A stretch of 64,000 nucleotides of DNA from Flavobacterium aquaticum (GTDB taxonomy: Bacteria > Bacteroidota > Bacteroidia > Flavobacteriales > Flavobacteriaceae), in the NCBI RefSeq assembly GCF_003259835.1, contig NZ_QLMI01000001.1, forward strand, positions 124,001-188,000. Reading direction: 5' to 3'. Below are positions 27,340 to 34,737 of this stretch, piece by piece (the stretch's first letter is position 1; each line of letters opens with the position of its first letter). Position numbers and translations under genes: made by a program. Under the pieces are notes generated by a model. It was not told the DNA's origin, searched no databases, and saw only the letters and a program-made list of their open reading frames with translations.

Positions 27340-27912
27340 ATGCAAAATAAATTTAAAAACAAATACCGCATATCTTCTGCGCGTTTACAAACCTGGGATT
27401 ATTCTAATAATGGTGCCTATTTCATCACCATTTGTACCCAAAATCGACATCATTTTTTTGGAAATATTAATAACGGAATTATGCAATTATCTGAGATAGG
27501 TAAATTGGCAGAACAATTTTGGTACGAAATACCCAATCATTTTCCAATGGTTGAATTAGGAAATTTTGTGGTTATGCCAAATCATGTTCATGGAATTTTG
27601 ATTGTTGATAAAACGAATGATGAATCGTTTTCCGAATCCGTAGAGACAAGGCAATGCCTTGTCTCTACAATCCATTCCAATACAATTATAGGTTCATCCC
27701 GTTTTCAAAATCAGGGGAAAAATACCATTTCATCGATTGTAGGTTCGTATAAATCAATTGTTAGCAAAATATCACGACAAATCAACCCCAATTTCGGTTG
27801 GCAATCCCGATTTCATGATCATATTATTCGTGATTCGAAATCATTTGATAATATTCAGAATTATATTGAACAAAATCCGTTAAATTGGTCCAACGATAAA
27901 TTTCATACCTAA
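27340..27912 (+). CDS. REP-associated tyrosine transposase (RAYT, Y1/TnpA_REP family)
   Basis: 190 residues from ATG 27340; the frame extends up to 27244 but that part shows no family similarity. Family features: GAYFITICTQNRHHFFG, the HUH motif PNHVHGIL with His82/His84, and Tyr175 in IQNYIEQNP as the candidate nucleophile. RAYTs cut and join single-stranded REP hairpins. REP-like hairpins are found just upstream and, unusually, inside the frame (residues 101-110), encoding VETRQCLVST without breaking it. It overlaps the next gene by one base (TAATG). Confidence 0.9.
   Translation: MQNKFKNKYRISSARLQTWDYSNNGAYFITICTQNRHHFFGNINNGIMQLSEIGKLAEQFWYEIPNHFPMVELGNFVVMPNHVHGILIVDKTNDESFSESVETRQCLVSTIHSNTIIGSSRFQNQGKNTISSIVGSYKSIVSKISRQINPNFGWQSRFHDHIIRDSKSFDNIQNYIEQNPLNWSNDKFHT
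27640..27668 (+). repeat. REP-like hairpin inside the RAYT coding sequence, copy 2
   Basis: GTAGAGACAAGGCA, one base, TGCCTTGTCTCTAC: 14-bp perfect arms. It lies in frame within the transposase gene, in the stretch between the HUH motif and the C-terminal Tyr. It is the most symmetric of the three copies. Confidence 0.8.
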
Positions 27913-28388
27913 TGCAACCAATAATTAAAACATTTCCAACAACAAAATTCATCGGAATAAATAGTCAATTTTCGTATTCAGATTATCGAATAGGAGAATT
28001 GTGGGGAAAATTTATGCCAAGACGAAATGAAATTCGAAATGCCTTAGGAACTGATTTATTCAACATTCAAATCAATCCCGAAAATTTTGATTTCAATCCG
28101 CAAACTGAATTTGTAAAATGGGCTGTAGTTCCTGTATCAGATTTTGATTTTCTTCCTGAAGGAATGCAGTCATTAATTGTTGAGGAAGGTTTGTATGCTG
28201 TTTTCAATCATATTGGAGATGCTTCAAAAGCAAGAGAAACATTTGGTTATATTTTTGGAGTTTGGTTGCCTAATTCGGAATATGAATTGGATAATCGACC
28301 TCATTTTGAAATTTTAGGAGAAAAATATAAAAATAATGCTCCCGATTCTGAAGAGGAAATTTGGATTCCAATCAAAAAGAGAATTTAA
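27912..28388 (+). CDS. GyrI-like / AraC effector-binding domain protein
   Basis: 158 residues forming one GyrI-like (SOUL-type ligand-binding) domain: FIGINSQFSY, KWAVVPVSDFDFLPEGM, LPNSEYELDNRPHFEILGE and the terminal PDSEEEIWIPI, all typical of this fold. There is no DNA-binding domain, so it is a stand-alone small-molecule binder. Related proteins bind or hydrolyse hydrophobic compounds. It overlaps the RAYT stop by one base and the convergent YchJ-like gene by 4. Co-transcription with the transposase is probably accidental. Confidence 0.85.
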   Translation: MQPIIKTFPTTKFIGINSQFSYSDYRIGELWGKFMPRRNEIRNALGTDLFNIQINPENFDFNPQTEFVKWAVVPVSDFDFLPEGMQSLIVEEGLYAVFNHIGDASKARETFGYIFGVWLPNSEYELDNRPHFEILGEKYKNNAPDSEEEIWIPIKKRI

Positions 28389-28756
28389 TATTCTCCATCT
28401 ACATAAAACCATTTATCATTTTCCAATTTAAAAGTAGAGTGTTCGTAATGTACTTGTGCTTTTAAATTTTCGTCTAAATAATACGCTTTGAAAGTTACGG
28501 TAGTTTCAGTTGAAGCTAAAACTTCTAATTTTAACCATTTATTGGCTTGACTCCAGGCTAAAATATCCTTTTTGTTATGGAATCTTCTCTTTGAAATATG
28601 TGTTGTGTTTACTAAATAATCAGCCGCACCAGTTGCAAAAGCACTATAACGAGAACGCATTAATTTTTCGGCAGTTGAAGCATTTGTAATTCCTTTAATA
28701 TAAGGTTCGCAACAGTCTTGAAAAGGAATGGAATTTCCGCAATAACAATTCGACAT
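28385..28756 (-). CDS. YchJ-family SEC-C metal-binding protein
   Basis: 123 residues. The N-terminal CYCGNSIPFQDCC is a SEC-C type zinc motif, followed by the YchJ signature AEKLMRSRYSAFATG and DYLVNTTHIS. The fold is NTF2-like. The cellular role of YchJ proteins is not established. It starts 2 bases downstream of a 46-residue basic protein gene on the same strand, with which it is likely co-transcribed, and overlaps the GyrI-like gene tail to tail by 4 bases. Confidence 0.88.
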   Translation of the reverse strand: MSNCYCGNSIPFQDCCEPYIKGITNASTAEKLMRSRYSAFATGAADYLVNTTHISKRRFHNKKDILAWSQANKWLKLEVLASTETTVTFKAYYLDENLKAQVHYEHSTFKLENDKWFYVDGEY

Positions 28757-28758
28757 AA

Positions 28759-28899
28759 TTACGATTTTGATTCGTTAAATTTTCTAGCAATTTCTTTCAA
28801 TTTTTCGGCGCGAGCATTCTTTTTAGCTTTTTCTTTTGCTTGCTCTTTGTGTAATTTGTCGTTATGTGCTTTGATGTTTTTTGGATTATTTCTTCCCAT
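28759..28899 (-). CDS. small basic protein, 46 residues, upstream of the YchJ-like gene
   Basis: The minus strand reads ATG at 28899 to TAA at 28761-28759. The product begins MGRNNPKNIKAHNDK and continues as a lysine-, alanine- and glutamate-rich helix (KEQAKEKAKKNARAEKLKE) with strong coiled-coil character. The two-base gap to the YchJ-like gene and the clean start support a real gene. I do not recognise a family. High charge suggests nucleic-acid or ribosome contact, which is only a guess. Confidence 0.6.
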   Translation of the reverse strand: MGRNNPKNIKAHNDKLHKEQAKEKAKKNARAEKLKEIARKFNESKS

Positions 28900-29005
28900 T
28901 TTATTGACTTAATTGCTATTCAAAGATACTAATTTTTAATTGTATAAAAGTTTGGCACAACAATTGGTTATATTTACATAGGAAAACATTTAAAAAATTA
29001 AGATT

Positions 29006-29512
29006 ATGAAGAAAATTACTTTATTGATAGCTTTTATCGGGATGATAACACTACAAAGTTGTACGGTTAATGAAGTTCAAGATAATGTGGATAATGATAC
29101 AATTTCAGAAGTTTTTGAAGTTACTCGTTCTTTTAATACAGGAAATAACTTTAGCACTTTTGTAGATTTAGGTACGCCAATTTATTCATCAGATATGATT
29201 TTAGTGTATCATTTATATGATGTTGTAGGAGGTGAAGATGTTTGGAGATTAATGCCTCAAACCTACTATTTTAATGATGGAGGAGAATTAGATTATAATT
29301 TTGATTTTACTAGAAATGACGTAAGTATTTTTCTAGATGCTAACTTTCCGTTAATTGATTTATCATCAGCTTGGACACAAAATCAAACCTTTAGAATAGT
29401 AATTATTCCAGGTTATTTTTCTAATAGAAGTGCGCAACAAATCGATTTTAATGATTACGATGCGGTATTACAAGCCTACGGAATTAATCCAGCAAGTATA
29501 AAAAGAATATAA
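29006..29512 (+). CDS. hypothetical lipoprotein
   Basis: 168 residues with lipobox LQSC (Cys19). The mature protein is acidic and rich in Asn, Asp and aromatic residues, with predicted beta strands (MILVYHLYDVV, TFRIVIIPGYF). I cannot assign a domain; similar short secreted proteins are common and poorly described in flavobacteria. It is monocistronic, with a clear terminator 8 bases after the stop. Confidence 0.7.
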   Translation: MKKITLLIAFIGMITLQSCTVNEVQDNVDNDTISEVFEVTRSFNTGNNFSTFVDLGTPIYSSDMILVYHLYDVVGGEDVWRLMPQTYYFNDGGELDYNFDFTRNDVSIFLDANFPLIDLSSAWTQNQTFRIVIIPGYFSNRSAQQIDFNDYDAVLQAYGINPASIKRI

Positions 29513-29520
29513 ACTAAAAA

Positions 29521-29549
29521 GAGCTATCCAATCCGATAGCTCTTTTTTT
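29521..29549 (+). terminator. terminator between convergent genes
   Basis: GAGCTATC, loop CAATCC, GATAGCTC, then seven T residues; an A run on the other side lets it work in both directions. It separates the hypothetical lipoprotein gene from the convergent DUF1543 gene. Confidence 0.85.
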
Positions 29550-30111
29550 ATATCGATATTTTATCCAACTTTAAATAACCAATGTGTTTTTCGTCTTCCG
29601 AAATCGCATTGGTTTTTGTTATTTTCAAACGATACTGCGATTTGAATTTATCCAAAAGAATATCTTCAATATTATGAATATCATCAACATCAACTCCATA
29701 TTTATCATCAATATGCGATTCTGCTCCTTTGAAACCACAATGTTTATAGAAGGTAGTTTGCTTTGCTTTTTTGATAGCTTCAGCTTTTGTTTTGGCGACT
29801 ACTAATACTTTATAATGGTATTCTTCAAACTCTCCTTCTTTATATCCGCCTAAGTTCAAAAAGAACAATTGTTCTTCTTGTTCTAATTTTTCCTCATTAG
29901 AAACTATTTCAATAGCAAATCCATCAACAATAGTTACTTTTTGCCACGCATCAATATGGATTCTTCCTTTTGCTTCGGGCCAAAAAGCATTCATGTCTGG
30001 AACTAATTCTTTTAAACTACTTCCAATGCCAAAAAAGATATCGTGTTGTTCGGTAAAACGACCTTTTGGGGTGCAACCTAACATTATCATGTATAAATTT
30101 GATGTTTTCAT
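29548..30111 (-). CDS. DUF1543 domain protein
   Basis: About 187 residues from ATG 30111; the upstream frame (to 30195) is low-complexity Phe/Tyr-rich and untranslated in all likelihood. It begins NLYMIMLGCTPKGRFTEQHDIFFG and has ELVPDMNAFWPEAKGRIHIDAW, the signature of DUF1543. The C-terminal half contains a second similar segment (LFFLNLGGYKEGEFEEYHY). Function is unknown. It is divergent from the glutamine synthetase gene; the 120-base spacer holds a nested inverted repeat. Confidence 0.82.
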   Translation of the reverse strand: MKTSNLYMIMLGCTPKGRFTEQHDIFFGIGSSLKELVPDMNAFWPEAKGRIHIDAWQKVTIVDGFAIEIVSNEEKLEQEEQLFFLNLGGYKEGEFEEYHYKVLVVAKTKAEAIKKAKQTTFYKHCGFKGAESHIDDKYGVDVDDIHNIEDILLDKFKSQYRLKITKTNAISEDEKHIGYLKLDKISI

Positions 30112-30128
30112 AATGTAAAAGTAATAAA

Positions 30129-30174
30129 AAATATTTTTACCCCTAAAAAAATAGGGGTATTTGTAAAAATATTT
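30129..30174. promoter_or_regulatory. nested inverted repeat upstream of glutamine synthetase III, candidate operator
   Basis: The inner arms are TACCCCTA (30138-30145) and TAGGGGTA (30152-30159), separated by six A residues. The outer arms are AAATATTTTTAC (30129-30140) and GTAAAAATATTT (30163-30174). The whole block touches the -33 element of the glutamine synthetase promoter. It could bind a repressor or activator for nitrogen control, or serve the divergent DUF1543 gene. Confidence 0.5.
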
Positions 30175-30192
30175 AAAAAAGTTATATATTTG
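30160..30192 (+). promoter_or_regulatory. Bacteroidota-type promoter of glutamine synthetase III
   Basis: TTTG at 30160-30163 and TATATTTG at 30185-30192 are spaced by 21 bases. The ATG is 40 bases further on, after a leader that ends in A/C-rich sequence and contains ATAACTTT twice. Confidence 0.65.
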
Positions 30193-30232
30193 CATAACTT
30201 TTCAAGGGTATAACTTTAAACACACACAACTT

Positions 30233-32419
30233 ATGTCAACATTTCGTTTTCAAGCTTTAAGAAAGGCAACCGACAGAAAACCAGTTCACGTAGAGGAATT
30301 GGACAGAAAATCAGCTATTTTTGGTAGTAATGTTTTTGGAGATAAAGCGATGCGACAGTTTTTAACACCAGAGGCTTACAAAGCCGTTAAAGCTGCTGCT
30401 GAAGGAGTAAAAATCGACCGAAAAATTGCCGATTATATCGCTTTGGGAATGAAAGAGTGGGCATTATCTAAAGGAGTAACTCATTACACGCACTGGTTCC
30501 AACCTTTAACCGGAACCACTGCGGAAAAGCACGATGCTTTCTTTGAAACATTTCCTGATGGAAGTGATCCAGTAGAAAAATTCGGAGGAAGTCAATTGGT
30601 ACAACAAGAACCAGATGCGTCTTCTTTTCCAAATGGAGGAATCAGAAATACATTTGAAGCTAGAGGATATACCGCTTGGGATCCAACATCACCAGCATTT
30701 ATCTTTGGAACTACTTTATGTATTCCAACAGTTTTCGTTTCTTATACAGGAGAAGCTTTAGATAACAAAACGCCTTTATTAAGAGCGTTACATGCTATCG
30801 ATTCTGCTGCGATTGACGTTGCAAGATATTTCGATAAAAACGTAAAAAGAGTAACACCAACTTTAGGTTGGGAACAAGAATATTTCTTAGTTGACACAGC
30901 TTTAGCCAACTCAAGACCCGATTTATTAGCAACTGGAAGAACGTTATTAGGTCACACTGCAGCTAAGGGACAACAATTAGACGACCATTATTTTGGTTCG
31001 ATTCCAACACGAGTTTTAACGTATATGCGTGATTTAGAAAACGAATGTATGTTATTAGGAATTCCAGTTAAAACACGTCATAATGAAGTAGCACCAAACC
31101 AATTTGAGTTAGCACCAATCTTCGAAGAAACGAATTTAGCGGTAGACCACAACTCATTATTAATGGATGTGATGCAAAAAGTGGGAGAACGTCACGATTT
31201 TAAAGTGTTATTCCATGAAAAACCATTCAAAGGAGTTAATGGTTCGGGTAAACATAACAACTGGTCATTAGCAACAGATACTGGAATTAACTTATTATCT
31301 CCAGGAAAAACGCCAATGAGCAACTTACAATTCTTAACTTTTTTCATCAATACGATTAAGGCGGTTCATGATTACGAAGAATTATTAAGAGCCTCAATTG
31401 CATCGGCAAGTAACGACCACCGTTTAGGAGCGAATGAAGCGCCACCAGCAATTATTTCGGTTTTCATTGGACAACAATTGACTAAAGTGTTAGCGGAATT
31501 AGAAGGGGTTTCTCAAGGAAAATTATCGCCAGAAGAAAAAACAGATTTAAAATTAAACGTAGTAGGAAAATTACCAGACGTTTTATTAGACAATACCGAT
31601 AGAAATAGAACTTCACCATTTGCTTTTACTGGAAACAAATTTGAGTTCAGAGCCGTTGGTTCTTCTGCAAACTGTGCCGTTTCTATGACGACTTTAAATA
31701 CAATCGTTGCAAAACAATTAAAAGATTTCAAAATTGAAGTGGATGCTTTAATTGAGAAAAAAGATTTAAAGAAAGACGAAGCAATTTTTAATGTATTGAG
31801 AGAATATATCAAGCAAACAAAAACTATCCTTTTTGAAGGTGATGGTTATAGCGAAGCTTGGGAAAAAGAAGCTAAAAAACGTGGTTTAAGCAATCATAAA
31901 ACAACTCCAAAAGCATTAAAAGCAAAAGTTTCTAAAAAAGCAATTGAGTTGTTTGGAGAAATGGGCGTAATGAATCATGTTGAGGTAGAATCACGTTACG
32001 AAATTGAATTGGAAGAATACGTGAAAAAAATCCAAATCGAAGGTCGTGTTTTAGGTGATATTGCTCGTAATCATGTGGTTCCAACAGCAATTAAATACCA
32101 AAATGTGTTAATTGAAAACGTAAAAGGTTTAAAAGAAATTTTCGGAAAAGACTTTGAGAAAATTGCAAAAGAGCAAATTTCGTTAATCAAAGAAATTTCA
32201 GAACACATCGAAGGCATTAATACGAAAGTAGAAAAAATGACCGAAGAGCGTAAAAAAGCAAATGCTTTAACTAGCACAGAAAAAATGGCAGATGCGTATT
32301 GCGATAAAGTAAAACCTTACTTCGAAGAAATTCGTTACCATGCTGACAAATTAGAATTGTTAGTAGACGACGAACTTTGGACACTAACAAAATACAGAGA
32401 ATTGTTATTTACTAAGTAA
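30233..32419 (+). CDS. glnN: glutamine synthetase type III
   Basis: 728 residues, the length of GSIII, much longer than GSI (about 470). GSIII landmarks are visible: the LTPEAYKAVKAA region, ATLGWEQEYFLVD with the metal-binding Glu residues, HNEVAPNQFELAP, FHEKPFKGVNGSGKHNNWS and the late ENRTSP-like stretch NRTSPFAFTGN. It makes glutamine from glutamate, ammonia and ATP. It is monocistronic with its own promoter and terminator. The nested inverted repeat upstream suggests nitrogen-linked control, unproven. Confidence 0.95.
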   Translation: MSTFRFQALRKATDRKPVHVEELDRKSAIFGSNVFGDKAMRQFLTPEAYKAVKAAAEGVKIDRKIADYIALGMKEWALSKGVTHYTHWFQPLTGTTAEKHDAFFETFPDGSDPVEKFGGSQLVQQEPDASSFPNGGIRNTFEARGYTAWDPTSPAFIFGTTLCIPTVFVSYTGEALDNKTPLLRALHAIDSAAIDVARYFDKNVKRVTPTLGWEQEYFLVDTALANSRPDLLATGRTLLGHTAAKGQQLDDHYFGSIPTRVLTYMRDLENECMLLGIPVKTRHNEVAPNQFELAPIFEETNLAVDHNSLLMDVMQKVGERHDFKVLFHEKPFKGVNGSGKHNNWSLATDTGINLLSPGKTPMSNLQFLTFFINTIKAVHDYEELLRASIASASNDHRLGANEAPPAIISVFIGQQLTKVLAELEGVSQGKLSPEEKTDLKLNVVGKLPDVLLDNTDRNRTSPFAFTGNKFEFRAVGSSANCAVSMTTLNTIVAKQLKDFKIEVDALIEKKDLKKDEAIFNVLREYIKQTKTILFEGDGYSEAWEKEAKKRGLSNHKTTPKALKAKVSKKAIELFGEMGVMNHVEVESRYEIELEEYVKKIQIEGRVLGDIARNHVVPTAIKYQNVLIENVKGLKEIFGKDFEKIAKEQISLIKEISEHIEGINTKVEKMTEERKKANALTSTEKMADAYCDKVKPYFEEIRYHADKLELLVDDELWTLTKYRELLFTK

Positions 32420-32428
32420 TTAAAATAG

Positions 32429-32458
32429 AAATCCCAATCGAAAGATTGGGATTTTTTG
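32429..32458 (+). terminator. terminator of glutamine synthetase III
   Basis: AAATCCCAATC, loop GAAA, GATTGGGATTT, continuing into a T tract and TTGTTTT. An 11-bp stem with a stable GAAA tetraloop. Confidence 0.85.
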
Positions 32459-32499
32459 TTTTGACACGCGGAATTAGATTCTGTGTTTTCAAGATTATT

Positions 32500-33003
32500 T
32501 TAATACTGTTTTTTAATTTCAATCCGACTAATTGAATTTAAAAAATTTGAATGTTTTTTAAAGGTATTCAAGATTACATTTTCAGGATAATTTAAATCTT
32601 CTAAATGTATCGTTTTTGGAGTGAAGTTATTTTTTTTATAAATCAAAAGTCCTTTTCCTTTGGAGTGTTTTGTATATTTTACTATTTTTAATTCAACAAA
32701 GTCAATTTCATTCCATTCTAGATGACTTAATGGTAAAAAAGGCAAAAAACGACTTCTGTAAAAAACACCATTATCATTAATTTTTAAAATAGGCTTATCA
32801 TCAAAAATCCTAATACAACTAAAAATAAATAAAATGATTAAAAGTGCCAAAATTGCAATAATTATTAAATTTTGATTGCTCTCGTAATAATTTAAGTCAT
32901 CAATTTCTATTTTTAATCCTATGCCTAATATTAAAGCGAAAAAAATTAATATTGATGTGAATTTATCAAGAATAGATATTTTATGAATTATTTCTGTATT
33001 CAA
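32500..33003 (-). CDS. membrane protein with PH-like domain, STM3941-like
   Basis: 167 residues. Two membrane helices (about 15-30 and 45-65) are followed by a soluble beta-rich domain with LKINDNGVFYRS, LEWNEIDFVEL and an isolated strand pattern that resembles the STM3941/bacterial PH-like group. Function is unknown. It stands alone on the minus strand between the glutamine synthetase terminator and another minus-strand gene 104 bases upstream. The assignment is by general resemblance. Confidence 0.6.
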   Translation of the reverse strand: MNTEIIHKISILDKFTSILIFFALILGIGLKIEIDDLNYYESNQNLIIIAILALLIILFIFSCIRIFDDKPILKINDNGVFYRSRFLPFLPLSHLEWNEIDFVELKIVKYTKHSKGKGLLIYKKNNFTPKTIHLEDLNYPENVILNTFKKHSNFLNSISRIEIKKQY

Positions 33004-33107
33004 TTTATTTAAAAGTTTTTTTTCATCATAGTTATTTACAAATATACCTAAAAGATTAAAAGCAAAACATTCTTAAATTAAAGAATACTATCATTACGTT
33101 TAAATTC

Positions 33108-33668
33108 TCAACAACCATCATTCTTACTCAAATCACGTTCAAAAAGTACTTTATTGTTGTGTTCGATATAGTCGCTCGATAAAATCAAATAAGGATGATT
33201 GTTTGAAAAACCAGCGCTTCTGCTTTTAATAATTATTTTGTCGTAAACTTTTAGATTATTTAATTTCTCAAAATCATTTGGAATAAATTGCATCATGTAA
33301 TCTTCGCCATTAATCTTTACAACTAACCATTTTGGGCTTGATGGGTTTGTAGTTGGAAGTTGAAAAGTTACCGATGTAACCACAGCTTCCATTTCAGTAT
33401 ACGCTTCTATTTCTTTTTTTATTTTTTCATAACTACTTTGCACTTTTTTACCTTCTGGCGAGTTTTTCCAATCATTAAATTTTCTGCCATCTGGTGAAGC
33501 TTCCCATTTTTTTCTTTTCTCTAAATTGGATAACGGTTTTGAAGAAATTGTAGTGTCGTTTTTAATTTCACGATTAACATGTAAGCCATTGGCAAAAGTT
33601 GAAAAGCTAAATACAAATCCACTTATCACAACCAATGAAAAGATTAGAACATAAATTGTTTTTTTCAT
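33108..33668 (-). CDS. secreted hypothetical protein divergent from a membrane regulator
   Basis: About 186 residues from ATG 33668 (MKKTIYVLIFSLV); the longer frame start at 33710 is unlikely. A hydrophobic N-terminus is followed by a charged helical segment (EASPDGRKFNDWKNSPEGKKV) and a beta-rich C-terminus that looks OB-like (AVVTSVTFQL, WLVVKINGEDYMMQF, KVYDKIIIKSRSAGF). I do not recognise a family. It is divergently placed 109 bases from the ToxR-like regulator, so it is a good candidate for a regulated target. Confidence 0.65.
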   Translation of the reverse strand: MKKTIYVLIFSLVVISGFVFSFSTFANGLHVNREIKNDTTISSKPLSNLEKRKKWEASPDGRKFNDWKNSPEGKKVQSSYEKIKKEIEAYTEMEAVVTSVTFQLPTTNPSSPKWLVVKINGEDYMMQFIPNDFEKLNNLKVYDKIIIKSRSAGFSNNHPYLILSSDYIEHNNKVLFERDLSKNDGC

Positions 33669-33777
33669 AATTTTCACTTTTTTAAATTGATTACACGAAT
33701 TTACATTCATAATTTTTTGTTAGAACAATTGGGATTGTAAATAAAAATGTAAACTTTGTAAATAATTAATTGACACT

Positions 33778-34656
33778 ATGAATAATAGAAAAGAACTCCT
33801 TTCTGGGAAAACTAAATATGTAATTGCATTGCTATTACTGGTGTTATTTTCATTGGTTTTCTTTGTAAATACGAATAGCGATTTTGATCTTTCCAGAAGA
33901 GAAGTTTTACTGCGAAGAATAGGTCATGAAGTACTTTTGCAATCGGGAGATAGTACTTCGAGAGTGCTTCCGATAAAAAAGATAGCTGAAAATGAATATC
34001 AAATTAGTTTTGAAAAAGAATTTTCATTTGTAACCGATTCGTTAGTAAATACTACCCAACGTTTACTAGTCAAAGATTATCACGTTTCCGATTATATTGT
34101 TAATGTAATTAATTGTGATAATTCGAGTGTTGCTTATGGATATGCTATTTCCAAAAATAAAAAAGAGGATATTTTAGCCTGTGTTGGAAGAAAACAACCT
34201 ATTGCTTGTTACAAGATAAATATCAAATTTAAACCAAGCGATGTAGTTACAGCAAATTATAAATATTATTTAGGAGGTTTAGCGTTTTTACTATTGATTG
34301 GATTTGTTTTTTGGAAATTAAAACCTAAAAAACAATTACCTAAAATTGATAATAATAAACTGTTTACTTTTGGTTCAGTTATGTTTGATGCACAAAAGCG
34401 TCAACTAGAAATTAATAAGGAAACCATAGATTTAACAGCAACCGAAACACGTTTATTGCTCATTTTTGCCTCATCGCCTAACGAAACAATAGAAAGAAGC
34501 CGACTTCAAAAAGAAATTTGGGAAGACGAAGGCGTTATTGTAGGGCGTAGTTTAGACATGTTCATATCAAAACTTAGAAAAAAACTAGAACTTGACCCAA
34601 ATATTAATATTGTAGTGGTTCGTGGAAAAGGGTATAAGCTTGAGGTTGATTCTTAA
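33778..34656 (+). CDS. ToxR-like one-component membrane regulator with C-terminal winged helix
   Basis: 292 residues. Membrane helix at 14-30, a periplasmic domain at about 31-162 holding Cys113, Cys135 and Cys144, a second membrane helix at 163-180, and an OmpR/PhoB-type winged helix at about 195-290 (TATETRLLLIFASSPNE, RSLDMFISKLRKKLEL, VRGKGYKLE). There is no receiver domain, so the DNA-binding part is coupled directly to a periplasmic sensor. The orientation (sensor first, DNA-binding domain last) is the reverse of classic ToxR. It faces a secreted-protein gene, a likely target, and ends in a strong terminator. Confidence 0.82.
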   Translation: MNNRKELLSGKTKYVIALLLLVLFSLVFFVNTNSDFDLSRREVLLRRIGHEVLLQSGDSTSRVLPIKKIAENEYQISFEKEFSFVTDSLVNTTQRLLVKDYHVSDYIVNVINCDNSSVAYGYAISKNKKEDILACVGRKQPIACYKINIKFKPSDVVTANYKYYLGGLAFLLLIGFVFWKLKPKKQLPKIDNNKLFTFGSVMFDAQKRQLEINKETIDLTATETRLLLIFASSPNETIERSRLQKEIWEDEGVIVGRSLDMFISKLRKKLELDPNINIVVVRGKGYKLEVDS

Positions 34657-34669
34657 GTGTAAGTAAAAT

Positions 34670-34700
34670 AAAAGTCCCAATTGAAAGATTGGGACTTTTT
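34670..34700 (+). terminator. terminator of the membrane regulator gene
   Basis: AAAAGTCCCAAT, loop TGAAAG, ATTGGGACTTTTT: a 12-bp stem. It may also limit transcription coming from the convergent ATPase gene. Confidence 0.85.
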
Positions 34701-34737
34701 GTGAGTAAGAATGGGAATCAAAGTTAACACAGATCTA

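Noticed and set aside
27224-27912. Complete insertion sequence
   Set aside because: The RAYT gene has no terminal inverted repeats, target duplications or second transposase; it fits a domesticated single-copy RAYT with REPs better.
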